Source of the DNA: Pandoraea vervacti
Lineage (GTDB): Bacteria > Pseudomonadota > Gammaproteobacteria > Burkholderiales > Burkholderiaceae
Length of the DNA stretch: 64,000 bases
Assembly: GCF_000934605.2 (NCBI RefSeq)
Contig: NZ_CP010897.2
Span: 3,720,001 to 3,784,000 of the forward strand
Reading direction: 5' to 3'
The notes beneath the pieces are model-generated. The model saw only the letters and a program-made list of their open reading frames with translations, ran no database searches and had not been told where the DNA came from. The translations under genes were made by a program, and so were the position numbers. Each line of letters opens with the position of its first letter. Position 1 is the stretch's first letter. Of this stretch, positions 33,411 to 41,566 are shown one piece after another.

Positions 33411-34451
33411 TCAGACCCGGCGCGGGAGGTACGACGCGTCCACGTTCGCCGCAATCCTGACCGGCTTGGGCAACAGTCCCAGTTGCGCCATCGCGTCGAT
33501 GGGCGGCTGGAGGCTCGCGGCGGAGATCGTCGCGTTCGGATCGCGGTAGAAGTCCTTGGGCGTGAGGAAATACTCATCGAGCGACGCGGCGGGCGTTTTG
33601 GCGAGCTCCGCCGTCAGCGCGACCACCTGCTTGCGATTGGCCGGATCGTAAATCCAGCGTTGCGCGTCGACGTAATCGGCCAGCCACGCACGTACGGCTG
33701 CGGACTTTTCCGTAAGGAAGCGCGTGCGTGCACTCTGGAACAGCACGGGATACGGCGGCACAACGCCGACCGCGTCGAACACCGTACGAATGCCGCCCTT
33801 CTTCGCTTCGTCCACCTGAAACGGCATGGCGAGCACGCCCACGTCGATGCGCTTCTGGCGCAACGCCGGCCCGATATTGCCGAACGGCATTTCGACCACA
33901 CGGACGTCCTTACGTGGATCGAGGCCATGCTTTTGCAGCGCGATGCGCAGAATGATGTCGACGCTGCCGTTAAAGGCATTCACTGCCACGCTCTTGCCCT
34001 TGAGGTCGGCAATGGTGCGCACCGGGCTGTCCGTGAGCACGACGAACGGGTTGGACGCATAGCCCTGCACCGCGTCGCGATGGATTTCGGCAATGGCAGT
34101 CACGCCGCCCGGTACCGCGTCCTGCGCGACGGCGGTTGCCAGACTCGTGAAGGCCAGCGTACCGATGTCGGCCTGCTCGGCGGCGAGCAATGTCGCCACG
34201 CCGGGCGTGCCGCGCGCCGTCATCGTCTCGATCACATACTCCTTGCCATGACGCTTGAGCACGTTGGCCTTGAACCAGTCGCTGGTAATGACGGTTTCGA
34301 GCTCACCGGGACCGACCACGCCGGCCGTCGCATAGCGAATCAGCGGTGGCGCGGCGCGCGCGATCATGGGAAACGACAGGGCGGTCGCCACCGCTGCGCT
34401 TTGCTTGATGAATTGGCGGCGCGAGTGCCGCTGGGTGTCGTTGTGTGCCAT
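33411..34451 (-). CDS. ABC transporter substrate-binding protein, sulfonate/nitrate type, Tat-exported
   Basis: 346 residues from the ATG at 34451. A twin-arginine signal is visible (SRRQFIKQSAAVATALSFPM, then ARA), so the protein should be folded before export to the periplasm. The mature part shows the NMT1/SsuA pattern: VATLLAAEQADIGTLAF, TIADLKGKSVAVNAFNGS and VRVVEMPFGNIGPALRQKR. The ligand is probably a sulfonate or sulfate ester, given the monooxygenase gene immediately upstream (83 bases). A longer start at 34490 is possible but would hide the Tat motif deeper. Confidence 0.87.
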   Translation of the reverse strand: MAHNDTQRHSRRQFIKQSAAVATALSFPMIARAAPPLIRYATAGVVGPGELETVITSDWFKANVLKRHGKEYVIETMTARGTPGVATLLAAEQADIGTLAFTSLATAVAQDAVPGGVTAIAEIHRDAVQGYASNPFVVLTDSPVRTIADLKGKSVAVNAFNGSVDIILRIALQKHGLDPRKDVRVVEMPFGNIGPALRQKRIDVGVLAMPFQVDEAKKGGIRTVFDAVGVVPPYPVLFQSARTRFLTEKSAAVRAWLADYVDAQRWIYDPANRKQVVALTAELAKTPAASLDEYFLTPKDFYRDPNATISAASLQPPIDAMAQLGLLPKPVRIAANVDASYLPRRV

Positions 34452-34534
34452 GAGATGTTGTCGTGCGAGAAGCTTGAAATTGCGGCGCATTCAGGTCGCC
34501 ATTCGGGTCGCCGTGCCCTGCGACGTGCATCCGT

Positions 34535-35869
34535 TCAGTGCGACGGGCGGGCAATGCCGAGGTGATCGCGCAGCGTGTCGCCCGCGTACTCCCGGCGAAA
34601 CACGCCTCGCGACTGAAGCTCGGGAATGACCAGGCGCACGAAGTCTTCGACACCCCCCGGCAGATAGGGCATCTGCACCATGAAGCCGTCGCAGGCGCGT
34701 GCGTCGAACCATTGCTGCATGACCTCGGCGACCGCGCCCCCGGTGCCATTGAAGTCGCGCAGCGGCCCGATCCCGTAGCGCTTGCCGATCTCGCGCAGCG
34801 ACAGGCCCTGCTTGCGCGTGAGTTCCGCCACCTCCTTGTAATGGCCCTGCACGCCGCCGACTTCCAGATCGGGCAGTACGCCGTCCTGCGGGAACGGCGA
34901 CAGATCGATGTCGAGCTGGTAAGAGAGGGTCGAGAGACCCGCCTCGGGATCGCAGAGATCGTCGAGCAGCGCCTGCTTGTCGCGCGCAATCGCATCGGTC
35001 TCGCCGACGACTGGCACCATGCCCAGCAGGATCTTCACGTCATCCGGGTTGCGACCGTGATGTGCAGCGCGCGCCTTGATGTCGTGATAGAAAGTTTGCG
35101 CCGAGTCCTGCGAGGAGTGCGTGACGAAGATGACGTCAGCCCACTTTGCCGCGAAATCGCGTCCGCGACTCGATGCGCCGGCCTGAATGAAGACGGGTCT
35201 GCCCTGCGGCGGACGGCTGACATTGAGCGGCCCCTCCACATTGAACCACTTGCCCCGGTGCGAGATCGGGCTGACTTGCGCGGGATCGGCAAACTGGGGC
35301 GTCTCGCGATCGAGCGTGAGGGCGCCATCGCGCCAACTGTTCCACAGCTTGCACGCGACTTCGACGAACTCGTCCGCGCGGTCATAGCGGTCTTCGCGCG
35401 AGAGTTGTTCCTCAAGCCCGAAGTTGCGGGCTTCCGCGTCCTGAAACGACGTGACGATATTCCATGCGACGCGTCCGGCACTCAGATGATCGAGCGACGC
35501 GAGCGCACGCGCCACGTGAAACGGTGTGAAGTAGGACGTCGAGATCGTCGCCGCAAGCCCCAGATGACGCGTGCTTCCGGCCAGCGCCGAGAGTACGACG
35601 ATGGGGTCGAGACGCAGCGCGCCGAGTGCGCCATGGCGCAGTTGCGAGTCAAGGCTGTCGCCCAGTCGGCGTGGCAGCGCCTGGATGTCGGGCAGGAAGA
35701 GCATGTCGAAGCGTCCGGCTTCGAGCAAACGACCGATTTCCTGATAGAAGCGCACCGACAGAATGTCATGCTGCGCGGACGGGTAGCGCCAGCCGCCGTG
35801 ATGGCCGGAAACCGGGCCGGCCATGACATAGGCGGCCAGATGCATTTGACGCGAGGAGGCGTTCGACAT
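34535..35869 (-). CDS. Bacterial-luciferase-like FMNH2-dependent monooxygenase (NtaA/SnaA/DszA type)
   Basis: 444 residues. Family features: GRFDMLFLPDIQALPRRLG, AATISTSYFTPFHVARALAS, LSAGRVAWNIVTSFQDAEA, EDRYDRADEFVEVACKLW and FIQAGASSRGRDFAA. This group includes the A components of nitrilotriacetate, pristinamycin and dibenzothiophene-sulfone monooxygenases. It is distinct from the 483-residue family member at 24800. A sigma-70-like promoter lies 134 bases upstream. Its position in front of the transporter genes suggests that it opens the compound they import; substrate unknown. Confidence 0.85.
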   Translation of the reverse strand: MSNASSRQMHLAAYVMAGPVSGHHGGWRYPSAQHDILSVRFYQEIGRLLEAGRFDMLFLPDIQALPRRLGDSLDSQLRHGALGALRLDPIVVLSALAGSTRHLGLAATISTSYFTPFHVARALASLDHLSAGRVAWNIVTSFQDAEARNFGLEEQLSREDRYDRADEFVEVACKLWNSWRDGALTLDRETPQFADPAQVSPISHRGKWFNVEGPLNVSRPPQGRPVFIQAGASSRGRDFAAKWADVIFVTHSSQDSAQTFYHDIKARAAHHGRNPDDVKILLGMVPVVGETDAIARDKQALLDDLCDPEAGLSTLSYQLDIDLSPFPQDGVLPDLEVGGVQGHYKEVAELTRKQGLSLREIGKRYGIGPLRDFNGTGGAVAEVMQQWFDARACDGFMVQMPYLPGGVEDFVRLVIPELQSRGVFRREYAGDTLRDHLGIARPSH

Positions 35870-36002
35870 ACTGCAATATCCGAAAAGACGTGTTCGACAA
35901 TCGGCGCGCGGAAGAGCCTTGGGCTACGCCTGTCTCAGTCTTCCCGAAGCACTGCCAATACTTTGCGGCAGCACCGCAGATCGGTGCCGCCTGTTCGAAA
36001 AC

Positions 36003-36030
36003 AGTATATGGGTGCCTGACGTGTTAACAA
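36003..36030 (-). promoter_or_regulatory. Sigma-70-type promoter for the monooxygenase-transporter-sulfurtransferase genes
   Basis: On the minus strand TTGTTA (36030-36025), a 16-base spacer and TATACT (36008-36003) make a good vegetative promoter in an otherwise empty 242-base gap. It would start transcription about 130 bases before the gene ending at 34535. Confidence 0.5.
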
Positions 36031-36111
36031 ATTCGAATCGCTGCTAAGCAAATACTGAAAACCGATGCCGCGTCATGTCGTCAGACGGCCTGCCGCCATC
36101 GACGCGATCGC

Positions 36112-37038
36112 CTAGACGGTCTGCATTCCCCAGCGTCGCACGGTCACCCGGGCAAGCGTATCGAAGACGAGATGCTCGACGATCAGGCCGATGAGAATGA
36201 CCGTCAGCAACCCGGCGAAGACCTTGTCGGTGTAGAGCTCGTTGCGGTTCTGATAGATGTACCAGCCCAGTCCGCCAGCGCCGGTGTTCGCGCCGAACAC
36301 GAGTTCCGCAGCAATCAATGTGCGCCATGCAAAGGCCCACCCGACGCGCAGCCCCGAGAGCACCGAGGGCAGCGCCGCCGGCGTGAGAATCCACGCGACC
36401 TGACGCAGTCCCGAGAGACCGTAGTTGCGTCCGATCATGCGAAGCGTGGGCGACACGGCGTCGAATCCGGAAGCGACGCTCAGCGCCAGCGGCCACAGCA
36501 CCGCATGCACGAGCACGAACAGCAGGCTGCCGGTGCCCAGACCAAACCACAGGAGTGCGAGCGGCAGCAGCGCAATGGACGGCAATGGATTGAACATGCC
36601 CGTGAGCAGCGACAGCAGGTCTCGCCCGACGGCGGTCGTCATGGCGAGCGACGTGAGCACGAACGCGCAGAGCACGCCCAGCGCATAGCCACGCAACAGC
36701 ACCCAAAGGGAAGTGGCCGTGCGAGCGACGAGTTCGCCATTGAGCAGACTGCTCCACCACGCGTGTGCCGTCGCCGCGGCGCCCGGCAACAGCAGGTCGT
36801 TGTCCACCCAGCGTGCGGCCAGCTCCCATATCAGGATCAGGACGATGCCGATGGCGAGCTTGCGCCAGACGGTCGGCGTGCCGCGCCACGCGCTTGTCGC
36901 GTCTTCGCTTCGTGACACTTGTGCCGTCTTCGGCGTATCGGCGTCCCTGCGTGGCGCGGGCGGAAAAATGCGCTCCGGGCGTCGCGGCGATCCCTGGCGA
37001 GCACTGAGTCTGGCGACTTCCGTCGATGGTCGATTCAC
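36112..37038 (-). CDS. ABC transporter permease, SsuC type
   Basis: 308 residues from a GTG at 37038 with GAGGAA 7 bases upstream; no ATG gives a sensible start. The first 60 residues are hydrophilic, followed by about six membrane helices. The coupling-loop region reads RMIGRNYGLSGLRQVAWILT, and PLPSIALLPLALLWFGLGTG and GGLGWYIYQNRNELYTDKVF are typical sulfonate-permease segments. It starts 16 bases after the ATPase stop. Together with the next two genes it forms a second complete importer. Confidence 0.87.
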   Translation of the reverse strand: MNRPSTEVARLSARQGSPRRPERIFPPAPRRDADTPKTAQVSRSEDATSAWRGTPTVWRKLAIGIVLILIWELAARWVDNDLLLPGAAATAHAWWSSLLNGELVARTATSLWVLLRGYALGVLCAFVLTSLAMTTAVGRDLLSLLTGMFNPLPSIALLPLALLWFGLGTGSLLFVLVHAVLWPLALSVASGFDAVSPTLRMIGRNYGLSGLRQVAWILTPAALPSVLSGLRVGWAFAWRTLIAAELVFGANTGAGGLGWYIYQNRNELYTDKVFAGLLTVILIGLIVEHLVFDTLARVTVRRWGMQTV

Positions 37039-37054
37039 TTGAGGTTCCTCGGTC

Positions 37055-37972
37055 TCACGCCGCTTCGTGCTCGCCGAAGAGCAGGTCGTGAATGCGCTCG
37101 CCAGCACGTCTGAATTCGGCAGACGCGACGTCGCCCGGGACGAAGTCGCCGGCGTCCAGTTCTGCGCGCAATCGTCCGGGTTGGCCGTCCAGCAGCACGA
37201 TACGGCTGCCCACGATGAGCGCCTCTTCGATCGAGTGCGTGACGAACAGCAGCGTGACGTGCGTGTCGTCCCACAGCCGAAGCAATTCCTCCTGCATGCG
37301 CAGGCGAGTGAGCGCGTCGAGCGCGGCGAACGGCTCATCCATGAGCAGCACGCGTGGTCGCACGGCGAGTGCCCGCGCGATGGCCACGCGTTGCTTCATG
37401 CCGCCCGAGAGCGCGTGCGGATAGGCATCGGCAAATCGGGACAGCCCCACTTTGTCCAGAGTCTCTCTCGCGCGCTCGCGCGCCTCGTGACGCGACAGCC
37501 CCCTCGCGACGCGCAGCGGAAACATCACGTTTTGCAGCACCGTTTTCCACGGCGCCAGTTGATCGAATTCCTGGAACACGAACATCCGGTCGATGCCCGG
37601 GCCGCTCACCGTCTGCGCGTCGAGCGAAATCTCGCCGCGTGCCGGTTTGACGAAGCCGCCGATCGCCTTGAGCAGCGTCGATTTACCGCAGCCGGATGGG
37701 CCAAGCAAGACGAAACGGTCGGCGTTGTAGACATCGAACGATATGTCGTTCAACACGGGCACGAGGCGTGCGCGATGCCGGAACTCGATGCCGAGGTCGC
37801 GCACTTCAAGCACGCGCGAACTGCCTGGCCCGTGCGCATGCGCGGATGGTCCGGCGTCGGCGGCGTCGGCGGCAGCGAGCGCGTGTGTCTGCGCGGCTGT
37901 GTCGATATCGGTGATATCGGTGAGATCGGCAAGATCCGCACGCGCCAGCGACCGAGCGCTCGACGTCCCCAT
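37055..37972 (-). CDS. ABC transporter ATPase, SsuB type, with low-complexity N-terminus
   Basis: 305 residues from the ATG at 37972. After a repetitive 50-residue lead containing ADLADLTDITDID and Ala/Asp runs, the ATPase domain begins at LEVRDLGIEF. Walker A GPSGCGKST, Q-loop FQEFDQLAPWKT, signature LSGGMKQRVAIARALA, Walker B VLLMDEPFAALDALT and H-loop VTHSIEEAL are intact. It lies one base after the binding-protein stop codon. The lead is encoded by short near-repeats of GATATCGGT-like units. Confidence 0.9.
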   Translation of the reverse strand: MGTSSARSLARADLADLTDITDIDTAAQTHALAAADAADAGPSAHAHGPGSSRVLEVRDLGIEFRHRARLVPVLNDISFDVYNADRFVLLGPSGCGKSTLLKAIGGFVKPARGEISLDAQTVSGPGIDRMFVFQEFDQLAPWKTVLQNVMFPLRVARGLSRHEARERARETLDKVGLSRFADAYPHALSGGMKQRVAIARALAVRPRVLLMDEPFAALDALTRLRMQEELLRLWDDTHVTLLFVTHSIEEALIVGSRIVLLDGQPGRLRAELDAGDFVPGDVASAEFRRAGERIHDLLFGEHEAA

Positions 37973-37973
37973 C

Positions 37974-39014
37974 TCAACTCCCCTGCCCCAACGCGGGCTC
38001 GTCGAAGAAGTAGTCCTTCCACGACGTGGCCTTGTGACGAACGGCGCCCACACGTTGCATGAACTGGGCAAGGCCCAGCGTGTTCTGGGGCGCAATCGAG
38101 AAATTGACCTTGGGGTCGGTGATGATGCTCACCAGCAGTTTCTTGTCGGTCTTCGACTGATTCACGCGGAGGTAGGTATCGGCGGCCGCCTCCGGTTGGC
38201 GTTTGACGAAATCGGCGGCGCGCGCGAGCGCCAGTACGAAGGCCCGATAGGTTTTCGGGTTGTCGTTGCGGAATTTCTCGGTCGTGTAGAGCACCGTGGC
38301 AGAACTCGGTCCGCCCAGCACGTCGTAGGAATCGAGCACGATGTGCGCGTTGGGGTTCGCGGCGAGTTCCTGTTCCTGGAACGGCGGGGTGCCGAAGTGC
38401 CCCGTGATCTCGGTGCCGCCCGCGATGATTGCCGCCGCGGCGTCGGGATGCGCCATCGTCTGGGTCCATTTGTCCAGACGATCGAATGAAGCGTCTCCCC
38501 ATTGCCGGGCGGCGGCGTATTGCAGCACACGAGACTGGACCGACACGCCCACCGCGGGCAGCGCAATACGATCCTTCTCCGTGAAGTCGGCGATGGTGCG
38601 CACCTTCGGATTGTTGCTCACGAGGTAATACGGCAGGCTGCCCAGCGACGCTACGCCGCGTACGTTCTGGCGACCGTAGGTACGATCCCAGACGGTGATG
38701 AGCGGGCCGACGCCTGCACCGGCGATGTCGATGGCGCCGGACAGGAGCGCGTCGTTGATCGCGGCGCCGCCGGACAGGCGCGCCCAGTCGACTTTCACTT
38801 CAACGCCCAGCTTGCGGCCCTCCTGCTCGATCAATTGCTGGTCGCGCACGACGTTGAGCAACAGGTAGACGATGCCGAACTGCTCCGCGATCCGAATCCG
38901 TCCCTCCGCATGCGCTGCTGGCACCGCCATCGCGAACGAGAGACTGACGACCAGCAGGCGAACCGGCGAAAGCAGTGAGAGCAGCGAGTCACGAACGAAG
39001 CGCATGGCGAGCAT
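37974..39014 (-). CDS. ABC transporter substrate-binding protein, sulfonate/nitrate type
   Basis: 346 residues (ATG at 39014; a second ATG at 39005 is equally possible). A Sec signal peptide ends near VPAAHAEG. The mature protein shows GIVYLLLNVVRDQQLIEQEG, LSGGAAINDALLSGAIDIAG and GVGPLITVWDR, characteristic of the SsuA/NMT1 group. It leads the second transporter set. It follows a MarR gene on the same strand by 87 bases but looks functionally separate from it. Confidence 0.87.
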   Translation of the reverse strand: MLAMRFVRDSLLSLLSPVRLLVVSLSFAMAVPAAHAEGRIRIAEQFGIVYLLLNVVRDQQLIEQEGRKLGVEVKVDWARLSGGAAINDALLSGAIDIAGAGVGPLITVWDRTYGRQNVRGVASLGSLPYYLVSNNPKVRTIADFTEKDRIALPAVGVSVQSRVLQYAAARQWGDASFDRLDKWTQTMAHPDAAAAIIAGGTEITGHFGTPPFQEQELAANPNAHIVLDSYDVLGGPSSATVLYTTEKFRNDNPKTYRAFVLALARAADFVKRQPEAAADTYLRVNQSKTDKKLLVSIITDPKVNFSIAPQNTLGLAQFMQRVGAVRHKATSWKDYFFDEPALGQGS

Positions 39015-39101
39015 GACCTGTGGAGGACAAAGAAGCGAAATTAGCGACGCCTCTCTCGAAGGTCAACGAAGCAAATCACACAAGGTTATGCCCGCATATG
39101 C

Positions 39102-39596
39102 TTATGCGAGATCCTTCCGACGGCTCGATTTCGGCGGGCGTGCCGTGCGCTCCCCCAGCCCGACCTCTTGCAGCGCCCGTGCGTAAACTGTCAGTCCTCG
39201 AACCACAGCGCCCCGCTCCGCTTCGCTCATACGGTCCAGCGCGCCACTGACCTGACGTCTTCCGAACGCATGAATTGCGGCGAGCGTGCGTCTGCCGCGT
39301 GGCGTCAACGACAACAGTTTTTCGCGCGCGTCGTCTCGACTGGGTGTCTCCTTCAACTCCCCGGCAATCAGCAGTTTTCGCAGCATTCGGCTAACGCTCG
39401 ACTTATCCAGCATCAGATATTCGCCCAGATAAGCGGATGTCACCGAGCGTCGCGCGCCAATTTCCATAATCGCGTGAACCGCCGACGCGGAATACCCGGT
39501 ATCCGCGAGCGTCGCCTGCATGAATCCCAGCTCACGCACCATTTGCCGCGAGGCTGCCCGGATGCTGTCGAGCAGTTCGATGTCGTATTTTGGCAT
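39102..39596 (-). CDS. MarR-family transcriptional regulator
   Basis: 164 residues. The winged helix is seen in VTSAYLGEYLMLDKSSVSRM, then LRKLLIAGELKETPSRDDAR and KLLSLTPRGRRTLAAI. The basic C-terminal tail (PPKSSRRKD) is unusual but short. It diverges from an SDR gene, and a perfect GTTGTA-CGA-TACAAC palindrome sits 20 bases before its start, so it most likely represses itself and the SDR. MarR proteins usually respond to phenolic or oxidised ligands; this ligand is unknown. Confidence 0.9.
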   Translation of the reverse strand: MPKYDIELLDSIRAASRQMVRELGFMQATLADTGYSASAVHAIMEIGARRSVTSAYLGEYLMLDKSSVSRMLRKLLIAGELKETPSRDDAREKLLSLTPRGRRTLAAIHAFGRRQVSGALDRMSEAERGAVVRGLTVYARALQEVGLGERTARPPKSSRRKDLA

Positions 39597-39616
39597 GGTT
39601 GATATCTCGGATTAAT

Positions 39617-39631
39617 GTTGTACGATACAAC
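39617..39631. promoter_or_regulatory. Palindromic operator between marR and SDR gene
   Basis: GTTGTA (39617-39622), CGA, TACAAC (39626-39631): a perfect 6-base inverted repeat, flanked by A/T bases, 21 bases before the marR ATG. Size and spacing suit a MarR dimer. Confidence 0.6.
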
Positions 39632-39733
39632 TAATATCTTGCGCCCTGTCGAAATTTCACGATCTCGGAAGGTCGGAGTCCCCGGAGATGGGACGCTGAC
39701 GACTCAGGCGAGCGCATACAGCCCGGAGGCCCT

Positions 39734-40516
39734 ATGCAGTCCGAGAAACGTGGTTTTCGACGTGCGCGCATGCTGGGACAGGTGGGGCTGGTCACGGGTG
39801 GCGGCAGTGGTATCGGTCGCGCGACGGCGATCCAAATGGCCGCCGAGGGCGCGTCGGCCGTGGTCATCGCCGGGCGGCGCGAGGAGGAAGGGGACGCCGT
39901 GGCGGCGGAGTGCCGGGTAATGGGGGGCGAGGCCATGTTCGTGAAAACGGATGTGACGCGTGAGGAGGACATCGCGCATCTCATCCAAACTGTCACGAAC
40001 CGATTCGGACAACTGGACGTTGCGTTCAACAATGCCGGTTTTCAGGAACGACGCGCCCCCATCGACGCACAGGATGCTTCGGTGTACGCCAGCGTATTCG
40101 ATACCAACGTGCGATCAGTGTTTCTTTGCCTGAAGCACCAAATCCCGGCGATGGAAAAAAGCGGGGGCGGACGCGTCGTCATCAACGCCTCGGTCAGTGG
40201 CGTGAGAAATCCCAATCCCGGTCTGGCGCTTTACTCGGCATCCAAGGCAGCCGTCATCTCGTTGATGCGCTCGGCGGCGATGGAATGCGCGCCACGAGGC
40301 ATTCGAATCAATGCCGTCGCGCCGGGGCGCGTCGTCACCGACATGATGCTGGCGTCTGGCATCGCCGACATGTCGAGCGTTGCCGCAGCACTGCCGTTAC
40401 GACGGATGGGCCAACCGGAAGAAGTCGCCGAAGCGGTCATCTGGCTGGCTTCGGATGAGGCTTCCTATATCGTCGGCCATGTTCTGGCGGCCGATGGCGG
40501 GTTTCTGGCGTCTTAG
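39734..40516 (+). CDS. Short-chain dehydrogenase/reductase
   Basis: 260 residues; GGAGG 4 bases before the ATG at 39734. Classical SDR motifs: TGGGSGIGRA near residue 22, NNAGFQE, the catalytic serine in NASVSG and YSASK. The closing ADGGFLAS is typical. The arginine run AGRRE after the second strand suggests NADP preference. It is divergent from marR and likely repressed by it. Substrate unknown. Confidence 0.9.
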   Translation: MQSEKRGFRRARMLGQVGLVTGGGSGIGRATAIQMAAEGASAVVIAGRREEEGDAVAAECRVMGGEAMFVKTDVTREEDIAHLIQTVTNRFGQLDVAFNNAGFQERRAPIDAQDASVYASVFDTNVRSVFLCLKHQIPAMEKSGGGRVVINASVSGVRNPNPGLALYSASKAAVISLMRSAAMECAPRGIRINAVAPGRVVTDMMLASGIADMSSVAAALPLRRMGQPEEVAEAVIWLASDEASYIVGHVLAADGGFLAS

Positions 40517-40570
40517 GCGCCGGGGGTTCGCCCCGAAATGGGCTATGGGCGTTAGCGGGGTATATCGGAC

Positions 40571-40596
40571 AAACAAAAAACGCCCCAATGGGGCGC
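40571..40596 (-). terminator. Rho-independent terminator of tRNA-Pro
   Basis: On the minus strand the stem CGCCCC-ATT-GGGGCG is followed by TTTTTTGTTT (plus-strand AAACAAAAAA at 40571-40580). It lies 30 bases beyond the tRNA 3' end, a textbook arrangement. Confidence 0.85.
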
Positions 40597-40626
40597 TTTG
40601 CAACTGCTTGATACGACAGGGTTTTT

Positions 40627-40703
40627 TGGTCGGAGCGATAGGATTCGAACCTACGACCCTCTGATCCCAAATCAGATGCGCTACCAGGCTGCGCTACGCT
40701 CCG
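40627..40703 (-). tRNA. tRNA-Pro (anticodon TGG)
   Basis: 77 bases. Acceptor stem CGGAGCG (40703-40697) pairs with CGCTCCG (40637-40631); discriminator A and an encoded CCA follow. The D-arm contains AGCCTGGTAGCGC, the anticodon loop TTTGGGA between CTGA and TCAG arms, and the T-arm GGTTCGAATCC. The sequence is very close to the known bacterial tRNA-Pro(TGG). It stands alone, with its own terminator, and no integrase or attachment-site repeat was seen beside it. Confidence 0.97.
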
Positions 40704-40874
40704 ACGAAAGAGGACGAATTCTAGAGGTTTCCTTGCGCCACGTCAAATGGTTGTGCAGATTCCCGGCATTTTCGCAGTGCCCACTGCATTGGCGGTGCAC
40801 AATGACACCTTCGTCCCCGCTTTGCCGGCGGTCATGCCGCCGCCACGAAAGCCCGCCATAGTGGGAGGTTCACC

Positions 40875-41369
40875 ATGCCAGAACCCGTGTCGATGAATCT
40901 GATTCTCTGGCGTCACGCCGACGCCGAAAACCTGCCCGCCACCCTCGCCCTCAGCGCCCAGGCCGATTTGGCCCGCGAACTGACCGATCGGGGCCGCAAA
41001 CAGGCCGACAAGGCCGCTCAGTGGCTCCGCCCCCGCCTGCCCGACGATGCGCTCATTCTGTCCAGCCCCGCCGTTCGCGCCGTTCAAACCGCTCAGGCGC
41101 TCACGCCGACGCCCCGCATCGTGCGCGACCTCGCCCCGGGCGCCAACGCCGTCACACTGCTCGGCGCCATCGACTGGCCAGGCACCGCCCAGACCATCGT
41201 GCTGGTCGGCCATCAACCCGCCCTCGGTCAGCTCGCCGCACTGTTGCTCAGCGGCCAGGAGGCCTACTGGACCATCAAAAAGGGAGGCATCTGGTGGCTC
41301 GCTTCCCGCCGCCGGGAAGACGAAAGCCAGGTCGTGGTGCGCGCCGTCATCAATCCGGACCTGATCTGA
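40875..41369 (+). CDS. sixA: Phosphohistidine phosphatase SixA
   Basis: 164 residues, the normal size; GGGAGG 7 bases before the ATG. A histidine-phosphatase fold is shown by the phospho-accepting LILWRHADAE, ELTDRGRKQADKAAQWL, ILSSPAVRAVQTAQAL and the second catalytic histidine in IVLVGHQPALGQLAALL. SixA removes phosphate from histidine on phosphotransfer proteins, in some bacteria acting on nitrogen-PTS components. It precedes olsB, but a Pho-box-like site in the 197-base gap suggests separate control. Confidence 0.9.
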   Translation: MPEPVSMNLILWRHADAENLPATLALSAQADLARELTDRGRKQADKAAQWLRPRLPDDALILSSPAVRAVQTAQALTPTPRIVRDLAPGANAVTLLGAIDWPGTAQTIVLVGHQPALGQLAALLLSGQEAYWTIKKGGIWWLASRRREDESQVVVRAVINPDLI

Positions 41370-41476
41370 CACATTTCGTGCGCCCTGCGCACTCGCCATC
41401 CCAAAACCCCGAAAGCCCCGCGAAATGGACCTCGTAAGGCGACGAATTAAGGGGCTGCCTCATGACAGCGAACGTT

Positions 41477-41494
41477 TTGTCATAGAATTGTCGT
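41477..41494 (+). promoter_or_regulatory. Pho box upstream of olsB
   Basis: TTGTCATAGAATTGTCGT matches the PhoB consensus CTGTCATAAAGTTGTCAC at 13 of 18 positions, with two TGTC half-sites 11 bases apart. It lies 72 bases before the chosen olsB start. Confidence 0.65.
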
Positions 41495-41566
41495 CTACCG
41501 TTCACGGAATCGACATTGATGCTTTTTAAAGTACGTCGCAACGCGACCGTCACAAAAAGGGCTTTT

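Noticed and set aside
40500..40900. Integration site at tRNA-Pro
   Set aside because: No integrase, no direct repeat of the tRNA end nearby, and normal genes on both sides.
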